Source: a virus. From it: 44,486 nucleotides of DNA. The notes beneath the pieces are model-generated. The model was not told where the DNA came from. It did not search any database and saw only the letters and a list, made by a program, of their open reading frames with translations. A program made the position numbers and the translations under genes. Every line of letters starts with the position of its first letter. The stretch's first letter is position 1. This document shows, piece after piece, positions 1 through 6,560 of this stretch. The stretch spans positions 1-44,486 of IMG/VR virus record IMGVR_UViG_3300045738_000405; one strand, written 5' to 3'.

Positions 1-110
1 CGTTCGGCTTTAGAAATGTACTTAGGTTTCGCCTTTTTAGGGTTAACTTTTAAGTTAGCTTGTTTCATTCGCTTGTCGTATACGTCTTTGATTTTTTTAC
101 GGCGGTTCAT
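1..110 (-). CDS. DUF2986-type small host protein, 3' end cut by window
   Basis: The minus strand opens with ATG at 110 and reads MNRRKKIKDVYDKRMKQANL, followed by a Lys/Pro-rich stretch and YISKAE, where the window ends. The basic MNRRKKI start and the KPKYISKA motif are what I remember of the short DUF2986 family of Vibrio, Shewanella and relatives; its function is unknown. Only 36 codons are visible. It lies outside the left attachment repeat, so it is host DNA and not phage. A small basic protein of another family is possible. Confidence 0.7.
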   Translation of the reverse strand, partial: MNRRKKIKDVYDKRMKQANLKVNPKKAKPKYISKAE

Positions 111-178
111 TTGATGCGTTCCTAAATGATTCTGTTGTTTAATAGCATTGCTCAAGAATGACATTCAAGGAACCAAAA

Positions 179-209
179 AAAAAGCCCTGATCAACGATCA
201 GGGCTTTTT
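179..209. terminator. Bidirectional intrinsic terminator, original tRNA-Leu terminator
   Basis: A perfect 14-bp inverted repeat (179-192 with 196-209, loop AAC) has a GCCCTGATC core and A/T runs on both sides, so it can stop transcription in either direction. It lies two bases from the left tRNA fragment. It is most simply the terminator that followed tRNA-Leu before the phage integrated, and it now also shields the host from leftward transcription coming out of the integrase gene. Confidence 0.85.
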
Positions 210-210
210 A

Positions 211-276
211 TGTTGGTACCAGTAGGCGGACTCGAACCGCCACACCCGAAGGCAACGGATTTTGAATCCGTCGTGT
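211..276 (-). repeat. attL: attL: 66-bp direct repeat, 3' fragment of tRNA-Leu
   Basis: This is identical over 66 bp to 43768-43833. The repeat holds the tRNA 3' end including CCA, the T arm, the variable arm and the anticodon stem-loop. The sequence diverges from tRNA immediately after 276, so this copy is a broken tRNA, left behind when integration rebuilt the functional gene on the right. The repeat pair marks the prophage limits. Confidence 0.95.
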
Positions 277-350
277 TGGGACTGGTAAAACGCTAAAGCT
301 CTGATTTTATAGGGTTTTTCTCTTCCCTTGACTACAAGTTACTGCCATAT

Positions 351-388
351 TGACAGTTTTATGGCAATCGCGTGACAGTCTGTGCCAA
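351..388. other. Probable integrase arm-type binding sites, left
   Basis: TGACAGT occurs at 351 and again at 373, each followed by a related TxTRTGxCA segment, about 22 bp apart. A 16-bp word, CAATCGCGTGACAGTC, at 365-380 recurs exactly at 43640-43655 near the right repeat. Short direct repeats on both arms flanking the attachment core are what tyrosine recombinases of the lambda type use as arm sites. The binding itself is inferred. Confidence 0.5.
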
Positions 389-390
389 TG

Positions 391-1449
391 TCATGCCACG
401 GTATTCCGTGTTTCTAAATGTGCTTCTCTTGCCTTGTCCAAGGCGCTCACTGCGCTGCCATACATACCACTTGAAAACTGTAGGTATCGCATGGTTGTTT
501 CAATACGTTTGTGTCCAAGAATCTGTTGCACAGTTCTAATGTCGACACCAGCTTGAACCATCCGAGTAGCGCAAGTGTGGCGCGTACAATACCAGATAAA
601 GTCCTTATGGTCTTCCCCTTCCTTGTCTAAAGCACGTCTTACATTGTCCCAAACTGAGCGAAGCTTAGACTTAGTAGCAGTAGGGAACACACGCTCGCCT
701 GTTGTACAGTCCATGCGTCTTTTCAGAAGCCCTAGAGCACGCTGTGTTAATGGAACTACACGTGCGCTTCCTGTCTTCGTTGTGTTTTCCCATACGGTTA
801 TAGTCCCTGACGAAAGGTGAACGTCTTGTTTCTCTAAGCAAGCACCTTCCATTGTTCTCATACCTGTATCGATTAACACAGTGAACAAGTCAGCCATTTC
901 ATGCTCGCCCATTTGACGCATAACGCCTTCAATCTGTGCCTCAATAGGATAGGAGTAAAACGATATACGTGTTGCCTTCACTTTGTGATACATGATGCGT
1001 GGTAGTTTCCAGTTAATCAGTCCTTTTTCCTCGCCTACTTTAAGCATGGTACGCAACGCTGACTGGTAACGATTGACTGTACTTGTGCTTTTCTTATCGA
1101 TGAACAAACGGTCTGTCAGTGCGTCGGCTGCGCGTTGGTCAAACTCAGATACTCGACGGTGTCCGCCTAGGTAGTCACGTATAAGACGCTCAGCGTTAAG
1201 CCTCTGTGCCTCGCCACGTACGCGCCAGCGGTCATTGCAAGTACTCTTGAACAGTATTGACCATGTAAGCTCGTAGTTCATACGGCCTTCTTTAGTCGAA
1301 CTGTCGTCGCCTTTGTAGTAACCAGTAAGCGCCTTGACTGCTTCGTCGTAGGTGTCAAACGTACGTCTGAGCCGTGGCATTCCTTTGAGCTTCTTTTCAA
1401 CTCGAAAGCCTTTAGGCGTCTCATTAATCGCGCTGTAATCTATATCCAT
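391..1449 (-). CDS. int: Tyrosine recombinase integrase
   Basis: This site-specific recombinase integrates the phage at tRNA-Leu. The 352-residue protein has an N-terminal arm/SAM-like domain (about residues 55-150) and a C-terminal catalytic domain. Visible catalytic residues are Arg198 in DTGMR, Lys225, Arg290-His291 in YCTRHTCATR, His313 in LGH and the nucleophile Tyr322 in MRYLQF. The first His of the usual HxxR box is Tyr287 here, a variant tolerated in the family. The ATG at 1449 follows GGAG at 8 nt. The gene ends 115 bp from attL, with likely arm sites between. It is the last gene of the early operon on the virion map. Confidence 0.95.
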   Translation of the reverse strand: MDIDYSAINETPKGFRVEKKLKGMPRLRRTFDTYDEAVKALTGYYKGDDSSTKEGRMNYELTWSILFKSTCNDRWRVRGEAQRLNAERLIRDYLGGHRRVSEFDQRAADALTDRLFIDKKSTSTVNRYQSALRTMLKVGEEKGLINWKLPRIMYHKVKATRISFYSYPIEAQIEGVMRQMGEHEMADLFTVLIDTGMRTMEGACLEKQDVHLSSGTITVWENTTKTGSARVVPLTQRALGLLKRRMDCTTGERVFPTATKSKLRSVWDNVRRALDKEGEDHKDFIWYCTRHTCATRMVQAGVDIRTVQQILGHKRIETTMRYLQFSSGMYGSAVSALDKAREAHLETRNTVA

Positions 1450-1527
1450 GTTTTGTTCTCCTGTGGGGTTTATACATGGGGTTTACATGTGACGTCTGCA
1501 ATAGGGCTTGACGCCCGATAAAGCACA

Positions 1528-1863
1528 CTAGAGGTGCTTAGTTGCTTCCTCCAGACGTTTAAGAAAGGCCACGCCATTGTCATTCAAGTAACGCATTTTC
1601 ACTTTATAATCACGAGGGTCATACTCGACACGGAACATATCTAGCCCGTCTCTGTCGTTCGACTGGTATCGGTCATAGTAACGCATCAATCGGGCTGCTG
1701 TGGCGTGTCTTAAATTAAGCTTTTCCTCGACTTCGATGCCTGATATGCCTTTGTTCTTAGCCACTTCAAGGAACGTAAGCATCATGTTCACGTTCATTTC
1801 AGGGTTTAACTCTTTGAAGATACTAAGGACTTCCTGTAACGCTTTGATTTTCGCTTCTTTCAT
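1528..1863 (-). CDS. Winged-helix (MarR-like) DNA-binding protein, candidate lysogeny regulator or excisionase
   Basis: The 111-residue protein reads as a helical N-terminus, then a helix-turn-helix (about residues 26-62: FLEVAKNKGISGIEVEEKLN, then HATAARLMRYYDRY), then a beta wing and a last helix with FLKRLEEATKHL. This layout resembles MarR-type winged-helix regulators. It sits directly upstream of int in the same operon, a usual place for a repressor or a recombination directionality factor. No other repressor is evident in the prophage, so it is the best candidate. The role is inferred from fold and position only. Confidence 0.65.
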   Translation of the reverse strand: MKEAKIKALQEVLSIFKELNPEMNVNMMLTFLEVAKNKGISGIEVEEKLNLRHATAARLMRYYDRYQSNDRDGLDMFRVEYDPRDYKVKMRYLNDNGVAFLKRLEEATKHL

Positions 1864-2077
1864 GGTTATTTCCTCTTGATACCATTCTGTTGTTGGCTTG
1901 CCCCAGCCATGTGTAACCTTGCCACTCTAGGATAGCTTCGGTGTCTTCATCGACTGTGAGTCCGTCCAATTGTGGCACAAAGTACCACTGTAAAGCCAGT
2001 GCGTCGGCCTCAGGTGTGATACTGATATCACTGCGTAAATGTAAAACTTCGTGTACAAGTCTTGTCTGGTCTAGCAT
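1823..2077 (-). CDS. Hypothetical early protein, 84 aa
   Basis: I do not recognise this protein. It is acidic in its first 60 residues (LTVDEDTEAILEWQGYTWLG) and has a loose Ser/Asn-rich tail. ATG at 2077 has AGGA 9 nt upstream. Its 3' end overlaps the next gene by 41 bp, so the pair is probably translationally linked. It belongs to the early operon between ardA and int. Confidence 0.55.
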   Translation of the reverse strand: MLDQTRLVHEVLHLRSDISITPEADALALQWYFVPQLDGLTVDEDTEAILEWQGYTWLGQANNRMVSRGNNHERSENQSVTGSP

Positions 2078-2130
2078 TTATTTCATTCCTAAGGGCAGGG
2101 GATTCCGTTCGGTGGCCTATCCTCGTATAT

Positions 2131-2355
2131 TCATGGCCTGCTGTTATGTTTAAGATTTATATAATAGGACAGTGTTTTAAAAGTAAGCAACACGCCCCAA
2201 CCTGTTGTCCCTGCTGTGTTTTTCCACAATAGATGCTTATACACATTCCTTACATGCACAATCTGTTTACGTGTAGGCATTCCCCTACAAAAAGCTTGAC
2301 TGTTCGTACAGATTATAAACAGTGCGACGACGCACCATGACAGTGCTACGTGCAT
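2131..2355 (-). CDS. Doubtful small exported or membrane protein, 74 aa
   Basis: The frame begins with a signal-like stretch (residues 3-20, VALSWCVVALFIICTNSQAF) followed by a basic region. There is no ribosome-binding site before ATG 2355, and the frame crosses a small hairpin (TGTAGG/CCTACA near 2275). It could be a real early-phage membrane protein or merely an open frame in a leader. I list it because the space between its neighbours is otherwise empty. Confidence 0.25.
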   Translation of the reverse strand: MHVALSWCVVALFIICTNSQAFCRGMPTRKQIVHVRNVYKHLLWKNTAGTTGWGVLLTFKTLSYYINLKHNSRP

Positions 2356-2423
2356 TTGTTTACAAAAAGATACAAAAAGTTAGCTATACGCACACACTTT
2401 GTGCATGTTTTGTCCTTTGTTAA

Positions 2424-2464
2424 GTTTATTCATAGACACTCTTAGTGAATGCCCATTGATAAAC
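2424..2464 (-). promoter_or_regulatory. Long hairpin, probable early mRNA processing (RNase III-type) site
   Basis: The minus strand folds into an 18-position stem with 16 pairs and a 5-nt loop (ACTAA). It is a near copy of 2742-2782; the two differ at stem positions in ways that keep pairing. In T7 such hairpins between early genes are cut by RNase III. The position, on both sides of the 81-aa gene, fits that role. Confidence 0.6.
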
Positions 2465-2468
2465 CTTG

Positions 2469-2714
2469 TTATGGTGCCAGCGCCTCGAACTCGTCTAGCA
2501 TCTGTTCAAGTGTCAGCTCGTTATCCACCTTGGTCACAGCCACTGTGTACCCAGCGGCACGTAGTTGCTTTTTGACCTCTGCGAGGTGCGTAGTAAATAT
2601 TCTCCCTGTACCTTCCGTCTGGGTGGCTAACTCATTAAAAGCAACCTCACCCGCCTTTGTGTCTGGATAGAACGAAGTAAACAACCCGTTTACTCTGTAT
2701 GACAAATCAGCCAT
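2469..2714 (-). CDS. Hypothetical early protein, 81 aa
   Basis: I cannot name this family. The protein has a beta-rich N-terminus (MADLSYRVNGLFTSFYPDTK), a helical middle (EVAFNELATQTEG, HLAEVKKQLRAAGY) and an acidic C-terminal helix. The pattern suggests a compact alpha/beta fold. ATG 2714 is preceded by AGAGG. It lies alone between two matching hairpins, so it is probably released as its own mRNA from the early transcript. Confidence 0.65.
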   Translation of the reverse strand: MADLSYRVNGLFTSFYPDTKAGEVAFNELATQTEGTGRIFTTHLAEVKKQLRAAGYTVAVTKVDNELTLEQMLDEFEALAP

Positions 2715-2741
2715 GTTGTACCTCTCTCTGTGTGCTTATTA

Positions 2742-2782
2742 GTTTACTCATGGACACTCGCAAGGAATGCCCATTGATAAAC
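2742..2782 (-). promoter_or_regulatory. Long hairpin, second copy of the early processing-site type
   Basis: An 18-position stem with 16 pairs and a 5-nt loop (CTTGC), between ardA and the 81-aa gene. Compared with the copy at 2424-2464, base changes in the stem preserve pairing while the loop sequence is unrelated. This indicates that structure is being kept. Confidence 0.6.
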
Positions 2783-2815
2783 CTCATGTGACTGCTGTTA
2801 GTCCATAATTGGACT

Positions 2816-3319
2816 CTAGCAATTATAAAAATAGTACCCGTCATGCTCTGCGTAGTCATACGCTAGGTCACGGCCAAAAGCGACATAATTAAAGTAATTC
2901 TTGATACTGTCAGGCACTTCGCTAAGCATTCCAGTTGACTCTATGTGGTCATAGGCTAAATCCTCGTCACTCTCAAAATGACCAGCGTAGCGTTCACTTA
3001 TCTTGTCTAGTTCAATGCCTAACTCAACACCAGCTTTTAGAACGTCTATGTCGTTCACCTCGTCTAGTGCTTCCAAGAAGTCCCATAGCTCAGCGTCAAG
3101 TGTCCATTCGCCTACGTATTTGTCTGGTATATCCTCGTAGTCTGCTACTATGTATTCTTCACGTAACTCACCATCGTTCATACGCTCGGTTAAGTCGTCT
3201 AGCCACTCTGTGCGAGCCTCGTCGAACTCGTTGTACGTAGCATAATCACTAATCTCGAAAGTCTTAGCAATCAATTTGCCGTCGTTGTAATCGCTTAGTG
3301 AGTAGAAAGTAATGTTCAT
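2816..3319 (-). CDS. ardA: ArdA-family antirestriction protein
   Basis: The protein (167 aa from ATG 3319) is strongly acidic, with few Lys/Arg, and follows the ArdA pattern: an N-terminal domain ending EYIVADYEDIPDKY, a central acidic helical part, and the C-terminal signature SEVPDSIKNYFNYVAFGRDL. ArdA mimics B-form DNA and blocks type I restriction-modification enzymes. It is the first gene after the early host promoter, the position of T7 gene 0.3 (ocr), an unrelated DNA mimic with the same job. A GTG three codons upstream (3328) is possible, but GAGGT sits at the right distance for 3319. Confidence 0.88.
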   Translation of the reverse strand: MNITFYSLSDYNDGKLIAKTFEISDYATYNEFDEARTEWLDDLTERMNDGELREEYIVADYEDIPDKYVGEWTLDAELWDFLEALDEVNDIDVLKAGVELGIELDKISERYAGHFESDEDLAYDHIESTGMLSEVPDSIKNYFNYVAFGRDLAYDYAEHDGYYFYNC

Positions 3320-3399
3320 GTGTAACACCTCGTTTAGTTAGTTAGTAGTTAGTTAAAATCACACCGTAAAGCCCTTGTTTAAAGACTCTAGGGTGTGAC

Positions 3400-3419
3400 C
3401 TATGTGCCGTAACACATAG
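3400..3419 (-). promoter_or_regulatory. Leader hairpin upstream of ardA
   Basis: CTATGTG and CACATAG pair perfectly around a 6-nt loop in the untranslated leader, downstream of the boxA-like site. Next to it (3384-3403, minus strand) is CACACCCTAGA, which resembles the downstream half of the phage promoter; I regard that as unproven. Confidence 0.4.
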
Positions 3420-3448
3420 ACCACGTTAAGCGACCGTTAATAATCAAA

Positions 3449-3482
3449 TTGTTAAAGAGCGTTGAGAGGCGTTGTGTCTCTC
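3449..3482 (-). promoter_or_regulatory. boxB-like hairpin and boxA: rRNA-type Nus antitermination signal
   Basis: Just inside the predicted early transcript, a small hairpin GAGAG/CTCTC with a 9-nt loop (3464-3482) is followed 3 nt later by GCTCTTTAACAATTTG (minus strand, from 3460). This matches the boxA of enterobacterial rRNA leaders (GCTCTTTAACAA), and the order hairpin then boxA is also that of rRNA leaders. BoxA binds NusB-NusE and makes host RNA polymerase resistant to termination. The role here is inferred from sequence and position. Confidence 0.7.
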
Positions 3483-3492
3483 GATGGATGCC

Positions 3493-3521
3493 ATTAAAAC
3501 CGATTGTGGGCTTGAGGTCAA
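3493..3521 (-). promoter_or_regulatory. Early sigma70 promoter for the ardA-int operon
   Basis: Minus strand: -35 TTGACC (3521-3516), a 17-nt spacer and -10 TTTAAT (3498-3493); the start would be near 3486. The upstream 40 bp is A/T-rich, as in an UP element. It is the only strong minus-strand host promoter I find ahead of ardA and plays the part of the T7 A promoters. Confidence 0.75.
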
Positions 3522-3713
3522 GTATGGACTTGATAAAAATACAAAATAATTTGCATTTAGTTTGCTTGCTAGGGCGCTAAGCCTTGCTATTACTGACTTT
3601 AAGTAGTGTGTAATAAATTAAAATAAATTAAACATTGATAAGCTTTAGGTATTACGCAACGGATAAGGAGCACAATAAGAGCACTTAGTAAGGCGTTTAG
3701 ATGACTCTGTGTA
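3522..3713. other. Non-coding, A/T-rich, no gene seen
   Basis: I see no coding frame with a start and ribosome-binding site on either strand. The stretch is A/T-rich nearest the early promoter, including runs such as AATAAATTAAAATAAATT. The virion genome end may lie in or near this region, but no boundary can be read from a single prophage copy. Confidence 0.5.
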
Positions 3714-3824
3714 GGCGTCATGTAATGGCTCTGTGTCAACCCTATGTAGTGGCGCTTATGTATGACTCTGTGTAGGCGTCATGTAATGGCGTGATGTCAG
3801 GCGTCATGTAATGGCGTGATGTCA
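3714..3824. repeat. Short tandem repeat array near the presumed virion genome ends
   Basis: A 25-bp unit starting GGCGTCATGTAATGGC occurs as two exact tandem copies (3775-3799 and 3800-3824) and a third copy with three changes (3714-3738). Degenerate versions (GCGTTCATGTTGGCGTCATG) continue to about 3890. T7 carries arrays of short repeats beside its terminal redundancy. The location between terL and the early genes is equivalent. Confidence 0.7.
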
Positions 3825-4059
3825 GACTCTATGTGTGTGCGTTCATGTTGGCGTCATGTTGGCAGTATGTCAGGCGCTATGTCTTACACTTTGAAAACAG
3901 CAGGTAAGGCACATAGATATAGACACAGCGTCATAACAAATCGTCACATTATGCCTCTATTGCATACCTGTTTTGGTTACCTTGTGCCAGTCTCCGTGCC
4001 AGTCGCGGCCTGTATGCTGCATGTTTACTGGGCGTACAACGGATTGTTAATCCAGCGTT
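3825..4059. other. No confident gene; decayed repeats then unassigned sequence
   Basis: A plus-strand frame runs through 3816-4145, but it starts inside the repeat array, has no ribosome-binding site and runs over the promoter at 4060-4088. I do not call it a gene. Nothing else is recognisable here. Confidence 0.5.
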
Positions 4060-4088
4060 TTGAAAAAGGCACCCTATGGGGGGATAAT
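4060..4088 (+). promoter_or_regulatory. Plus-strand sigma70 promoter for the 90-aa membrane protein gene
   Basis: -35 TTGAAA (4060-4065), a 17-nt spacer and -10 GATAAT (4083-4088), with a start near 4095. It points away from the rest of the phage genes, toward 4187-4459. Confidence 0.6.
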
Positions 4089-4114
4089 CGCGGACGGTTT
4101 GAATTGAAAAGCTT

Positions 4115-4157
4115 CACAGATTTTCTCTGTGTTTTCGAAAGGTAGACTTCACGTCTA
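4115..4157 (+). promoter_or_regulatory. Two leader hairpins, possible attenuator
   Basis: CACAGA/TCTGTG (4115-4131) is followed by TTTTC, a weak intrinsic terminator shape. TAGAC/GTCTA follows at 4143-4157. Both lie in the untranslated leader between the plus-strand promoter and the gene at 4187, so they may control read-through or translation. Confidence 0.45.
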
Positions 4158-4186
4158 TCACTGACACTCTTACAAAGGTTTACACA

Positions 4187-4459
4187 ATGCAAGACACAGC
4201 GAACAACACAGCGTCAGACTCAGCGTCAGACAATACAAGCTCTTACTTCAAGAAGCCTCTGTCGACACCAATGTTTCTGTACTATCGCAAGGCTTACTAT
4301 GAGCACTGCACGTACCCTCAACGTATGAGGTCATGGTTTCGTTCTAACATTACATATTTCATTCACAAGCGAGACGCTAAGGGCTTTGTTCATCGTGCTG
4401 GTTTCTACTGCACGTGTTACCTAGTGTTCCTCTTAGTGTGTGAATACATTAATAGTTAA
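4187..4459 (+). CDS. Plus-strand membrane-anchored protein, 90 aa, candidate lysogenic conversion gene
   Basis: No family is recognised. The N-terminus (residues 2-19) is a Ser/Asp/Asn/Thr-rich tail encoded by short CAGCGTCAGA repeats. The middle is basic and aromatic (RKAYYEHCTYPQRMRSWFRS), and the C-terminus carries one membrane span (about residues 73-88, FYCTCYLVFLLVCEYI). ATG 4187 follows AAAGG at 9 nt. It is the only likely gene on the plus strand of the prophage, with its own promoter and leader hairpins, which would allow expression in the lysogen. Superinfection exclusion is one possibility; nothing in the sequence proves it. Confidence 0.5.
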   Translation: MQDTANNTASDSASDNTSSYFKKPLSTPMFLYYRKAYYEHCTYPQRMRSWFRSNITYFIHKRDAKGFVHRAGFYCTCYLVFLLVCEYINS

Positions 4460-4520
4460 TCATTATTTGTCATCTACTCTGTGTCACATAAGGCATGACT
4501 GAATGCGTAGCATGAAGGAG

Positions 4521-4541
4521 GGCCTTTAGACCACTAAAGCC
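4521..4541. other. Stem-loop GGCCTTTAG/CTAAAGCC
   Basis: An 8-bp stem with one bulge and loop ACCA lies between the plus-strand gene and terL. It may belong to the genome-end region, where T7-type terminases recognise structured or repeated DNA. Function unknown. Confidence 0.35.
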
Positions 4542-4597
4542 TGTGTCATGTTTCTAAGTGACTAGTTAATGAGTACAGGGGACTATAAGTAAGACAG

Positions 4598-4659
4598 TAA
4601 GCCTTCTCTCTGTATTGTCTATTAATGATATTAATCATATAAGACTAAGAGAAGGCTTA
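4598..4659 (-). promoter_or_regulatory. Long inverted repeat downstream of a phage promoter, probable mRNA processing hairpin
   Basis: A perfect 12-bp inverted repeat (TAAGCCTTCTCT at 4598-4609 with its complement at 4648-4659) encloses an A/T-rich spacer that itself contains ATGAT/ATCAT. In the minus-strand transcript from the promoter at 4716-4738 it would form a long stem. The word TCTCTTAGTCTTA in it recurs in the leader after the promoter at 24996-25018. Confidence 0.55.
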
Positions 4660-4715
4660 GTGTTAACTCTGTGTAGACCTAGTGTATGTCTTAGTGTTAT
4701 CTCAGCGGGGACTTT

Positions 4716-4738
4716 GTTTTCCTAGGGTGTGGGTTATC
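4716..4738 (-). promoter_or_regulatory. Phage RNA polymerase promoter after terL
   Basis: Minus strand reads GATAACCCACACCCTAGGA, with +1 at about 4722. It is nearly identical over 30 bp to the site upstream of the polymerase gene (43553-43574). T7 and T3 have a promoter and replication origin, phi-OR, at this end of the genome. A small hairpin GGTTAT/ATAACC (4732-4746) overlaps its upstream edge. Confidence 0.7.
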
Positions 4739-4751
4739 AAATAACCAGCTG

Positions 4752-6551
4752 TCAACTAACGTCCATCCATAGTTCGTTACCGTCACCTTCAAAGCCTACA
4801 ACGTATTCCATCAAGAATTTCTCTAACTCTTCTTCTTGTCGTAGAGCTTCAAGAACCTTAGCGTCTGAATCCATTTGTGTCAGCCAATAGGCCACAGCCA
4901 TTGCAACAGCGTCGAGTCTATCGTCGTGTCGTAGTGAGCCACGGTCTAACGTCAAGCGGGACATTTGGTAGAACAGAGAGTACGTTAAGTCCTGCTCACA
5001 TTTCGCAAGGTCGTCTGTAATGACTCTAGGGTCAATCACAAGGCGGTTCTGCATTAGGACAGGCTCAAGGGTATCGATTATGCGACGCTCTTTCTGTACG
5101 TTCTGTCTCACTTCCTCAACGGTGCAAGGATAGATACGCGAGAGGTAAGGCTTCAAGAGCTGTGCGAACATGCCGTCACCAAAGTTACTCTCTATTAAGA
5201 TAGCGTTTACTTTGTGTGACTTGGCGGTCTTCGCTAGGGTTGTTAGCGTTTCAGCTGTGTAACCGTCACGGCTACCACTGACTTCTGGGATAAAGATATT
5301 ACCAGCGTACATATAAGCCACGCACCAAGTCGTCTCGTCGTTACCACGGCCTGACGGGTCAATGACCAGTACTTTGCCTGTGTACTCTTGACGCTCAGTC
5401 GACACCCAGTAAGGACGGTAATAACGGTCACCCGCTAAACCTACTGACTCAATGTCTAGCAGCGTTTCTTTGTTACGCATTACTGTGAACTCAACAGGTG
5501 CTTTCGTTGGCGATACGTCCATGACAACAAGGTCATGCAGTTTCAATGGGTACTTAGCACCGTCAGATAACGCAGTGTCTAGCATGAACTGTAACGCGAA
5601 GCCTGCCTTACCGTATGATAAGCGACGTGTCTCAATGTCGGCTCTGTCAAAACGCGAAGGCTCTGTCGATGTACCTATCAGTTTACGGTCGTATTCAAGA
5701 GGCTCAGTTACGAATGATGCCAAAGCGCCTTTGTAGTGGGTTATCTCTTTATCAGTCGGGAATAGAAGAGGCCATACACGGCACTCATAGCCACGCTCAC
5801 GCAATGTATTGTAAAGGGACATTTCCGTCTGAGGCGTTCCAAGATAGATGATACGTGGCTTCTCAGCCATTGTACGAGGGTCATAAGGCTTGAGGATTGC
5901 GTCGAACTCTTTCACCAGCTCTGCCAGCTTATCGCGTGCGTCCTGAGTGTACGAGTTGTTAGGCACCTCAATGTCATCCGCTATGATTACGTTTGCACGG
6001 CTACCTGTTATCTGTCCTGTGATGGAAGCAGACTTTAATGAGGGCGAGTGGTCGGTAATAGCTGGCCCAACGTCAAACGCAATGAGCGAGTCACGCTGTC
6101 CTGTCTGAGGCGTTAAGTGCTTCAAGAAGTCCACCTCAGCGATTAGACGCTTGGTAAACGAAGAGAAGGCATCGGCCCGTTCTTTAGTTGCGGATATAAC
6201 CATTACTTTGATTTGAGGGTCACGGAACAGTAACCATACAACGAAGGCTGACGTCACGAATGACTTACCGCATCCACGGAATGCCTCAATGATTGAACGA
6301 ACAGGGCCGTTCGCTAGGTAGTGTCCAATGTTGTATTGAAGGGGTGTAGGGTCGGGTAGTTGAAGGTGTTTCCATATCATGTACAGGAAGAAGCTAAAGT
6401 CGTCCTTTAGTCGGCTCATAAGGGCCGCATAGCGTGAGTCTTCATCTTCTCTATCAATTATGTCAGTCTGAATGATTGTCTCAGGGGGAAGCCCTAGAGG
6501 CGTCTCAAAGGACTCTTCAACGACGACACCTTCAAGGTAATCGTCTTGTAT
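4752..6551 (-). CDS. Large terminase subunit (T7 gp19 family)
   Basis: This is the ATPase-nuclease that packages DNA into the prohead. It aligns with T7 gp19 along its length: Walker A-like EAFRGCGKSFVTSAFVVWLL, Walker B IIADDIEVPN, KVLVIDPSGRG and ESNFGDGMF of the nuclease domain, and LRHDDRLDAVAMA near the C-terminus. The first ATG (6419) lacks a ribosome-binding site and would cut a conserved N-terminus. The frame stays open and protein-like for 44 codons upstream to the endolysin stop, where AAGGAGG precedes an ATA codon at 6551. I give that as the likely start (599 aa against 586 in T7); start at 6419 (555 aa) is the conventional alternative. Confidence 0.93.
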   Translation of the reverse strand: MQDDYLEGVVVEESFETPLGLPPETIIQTDIIDREDEDSRYAALMSRLKDDFSFFLYMIWKHLQLPDPTPLQYNIGHYLANGPVRSIIEAFRGCGKSFVTSAFVVWLLFRDPQIKVMVISATKERADAFSSFTKRLIAEVDFLKHLTPQTGQRDSLIAFDVGPAITDHSPSLKSASITGQITGSRANVIIADDIEVPNNSYTQDARDKLAELVKEFDAILKPYDPRTMAEKPRIIYLGTPQTEMSLYNTLRERGYECRVWPLLFPTDKEITHYKGALASFVTEPLEYDRKLIGTSTEPSRFDRADIETRRLSYGKAGFALQFMLDTALSDGAKYPLKLHDLVVMDVSPTKAPVEFTVMRNKETLLDIESVGLAGDRYYRPYWVSTERQEYTGKVLVIDPSGRGNDETTWCVAYMYAGNIFIPEVSGSRDGYTAETLTTLAKTAKSHKVNAILIESNFGDGMFAQLLKPYLSRIYPCTVEEVRQNVQKERRIIDTLEPVLMQNRLVIDPRVITDDLAKCEQDLTYSLFYQMSRLTLDRGSLRHDDRLDAVAMAVAYWLTQMDSDAKVLEALRQEEELEKFLMEYVVGFEGDGNELWMDVS

Positions 6552-6560
6552 ATTTCCTCC

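Noticed and set aside
3714-3890. CRISPR array
   Set aside because: Units are directly tandem without unique spacers, and no cas genes are present.
3816-4145. Plus-strand frame of 109 codons
   Set aside because: It starts inside the tandem repeat array, lacks a ribosome-binding site and runs across the promoter and leader hairpin of the next gene.
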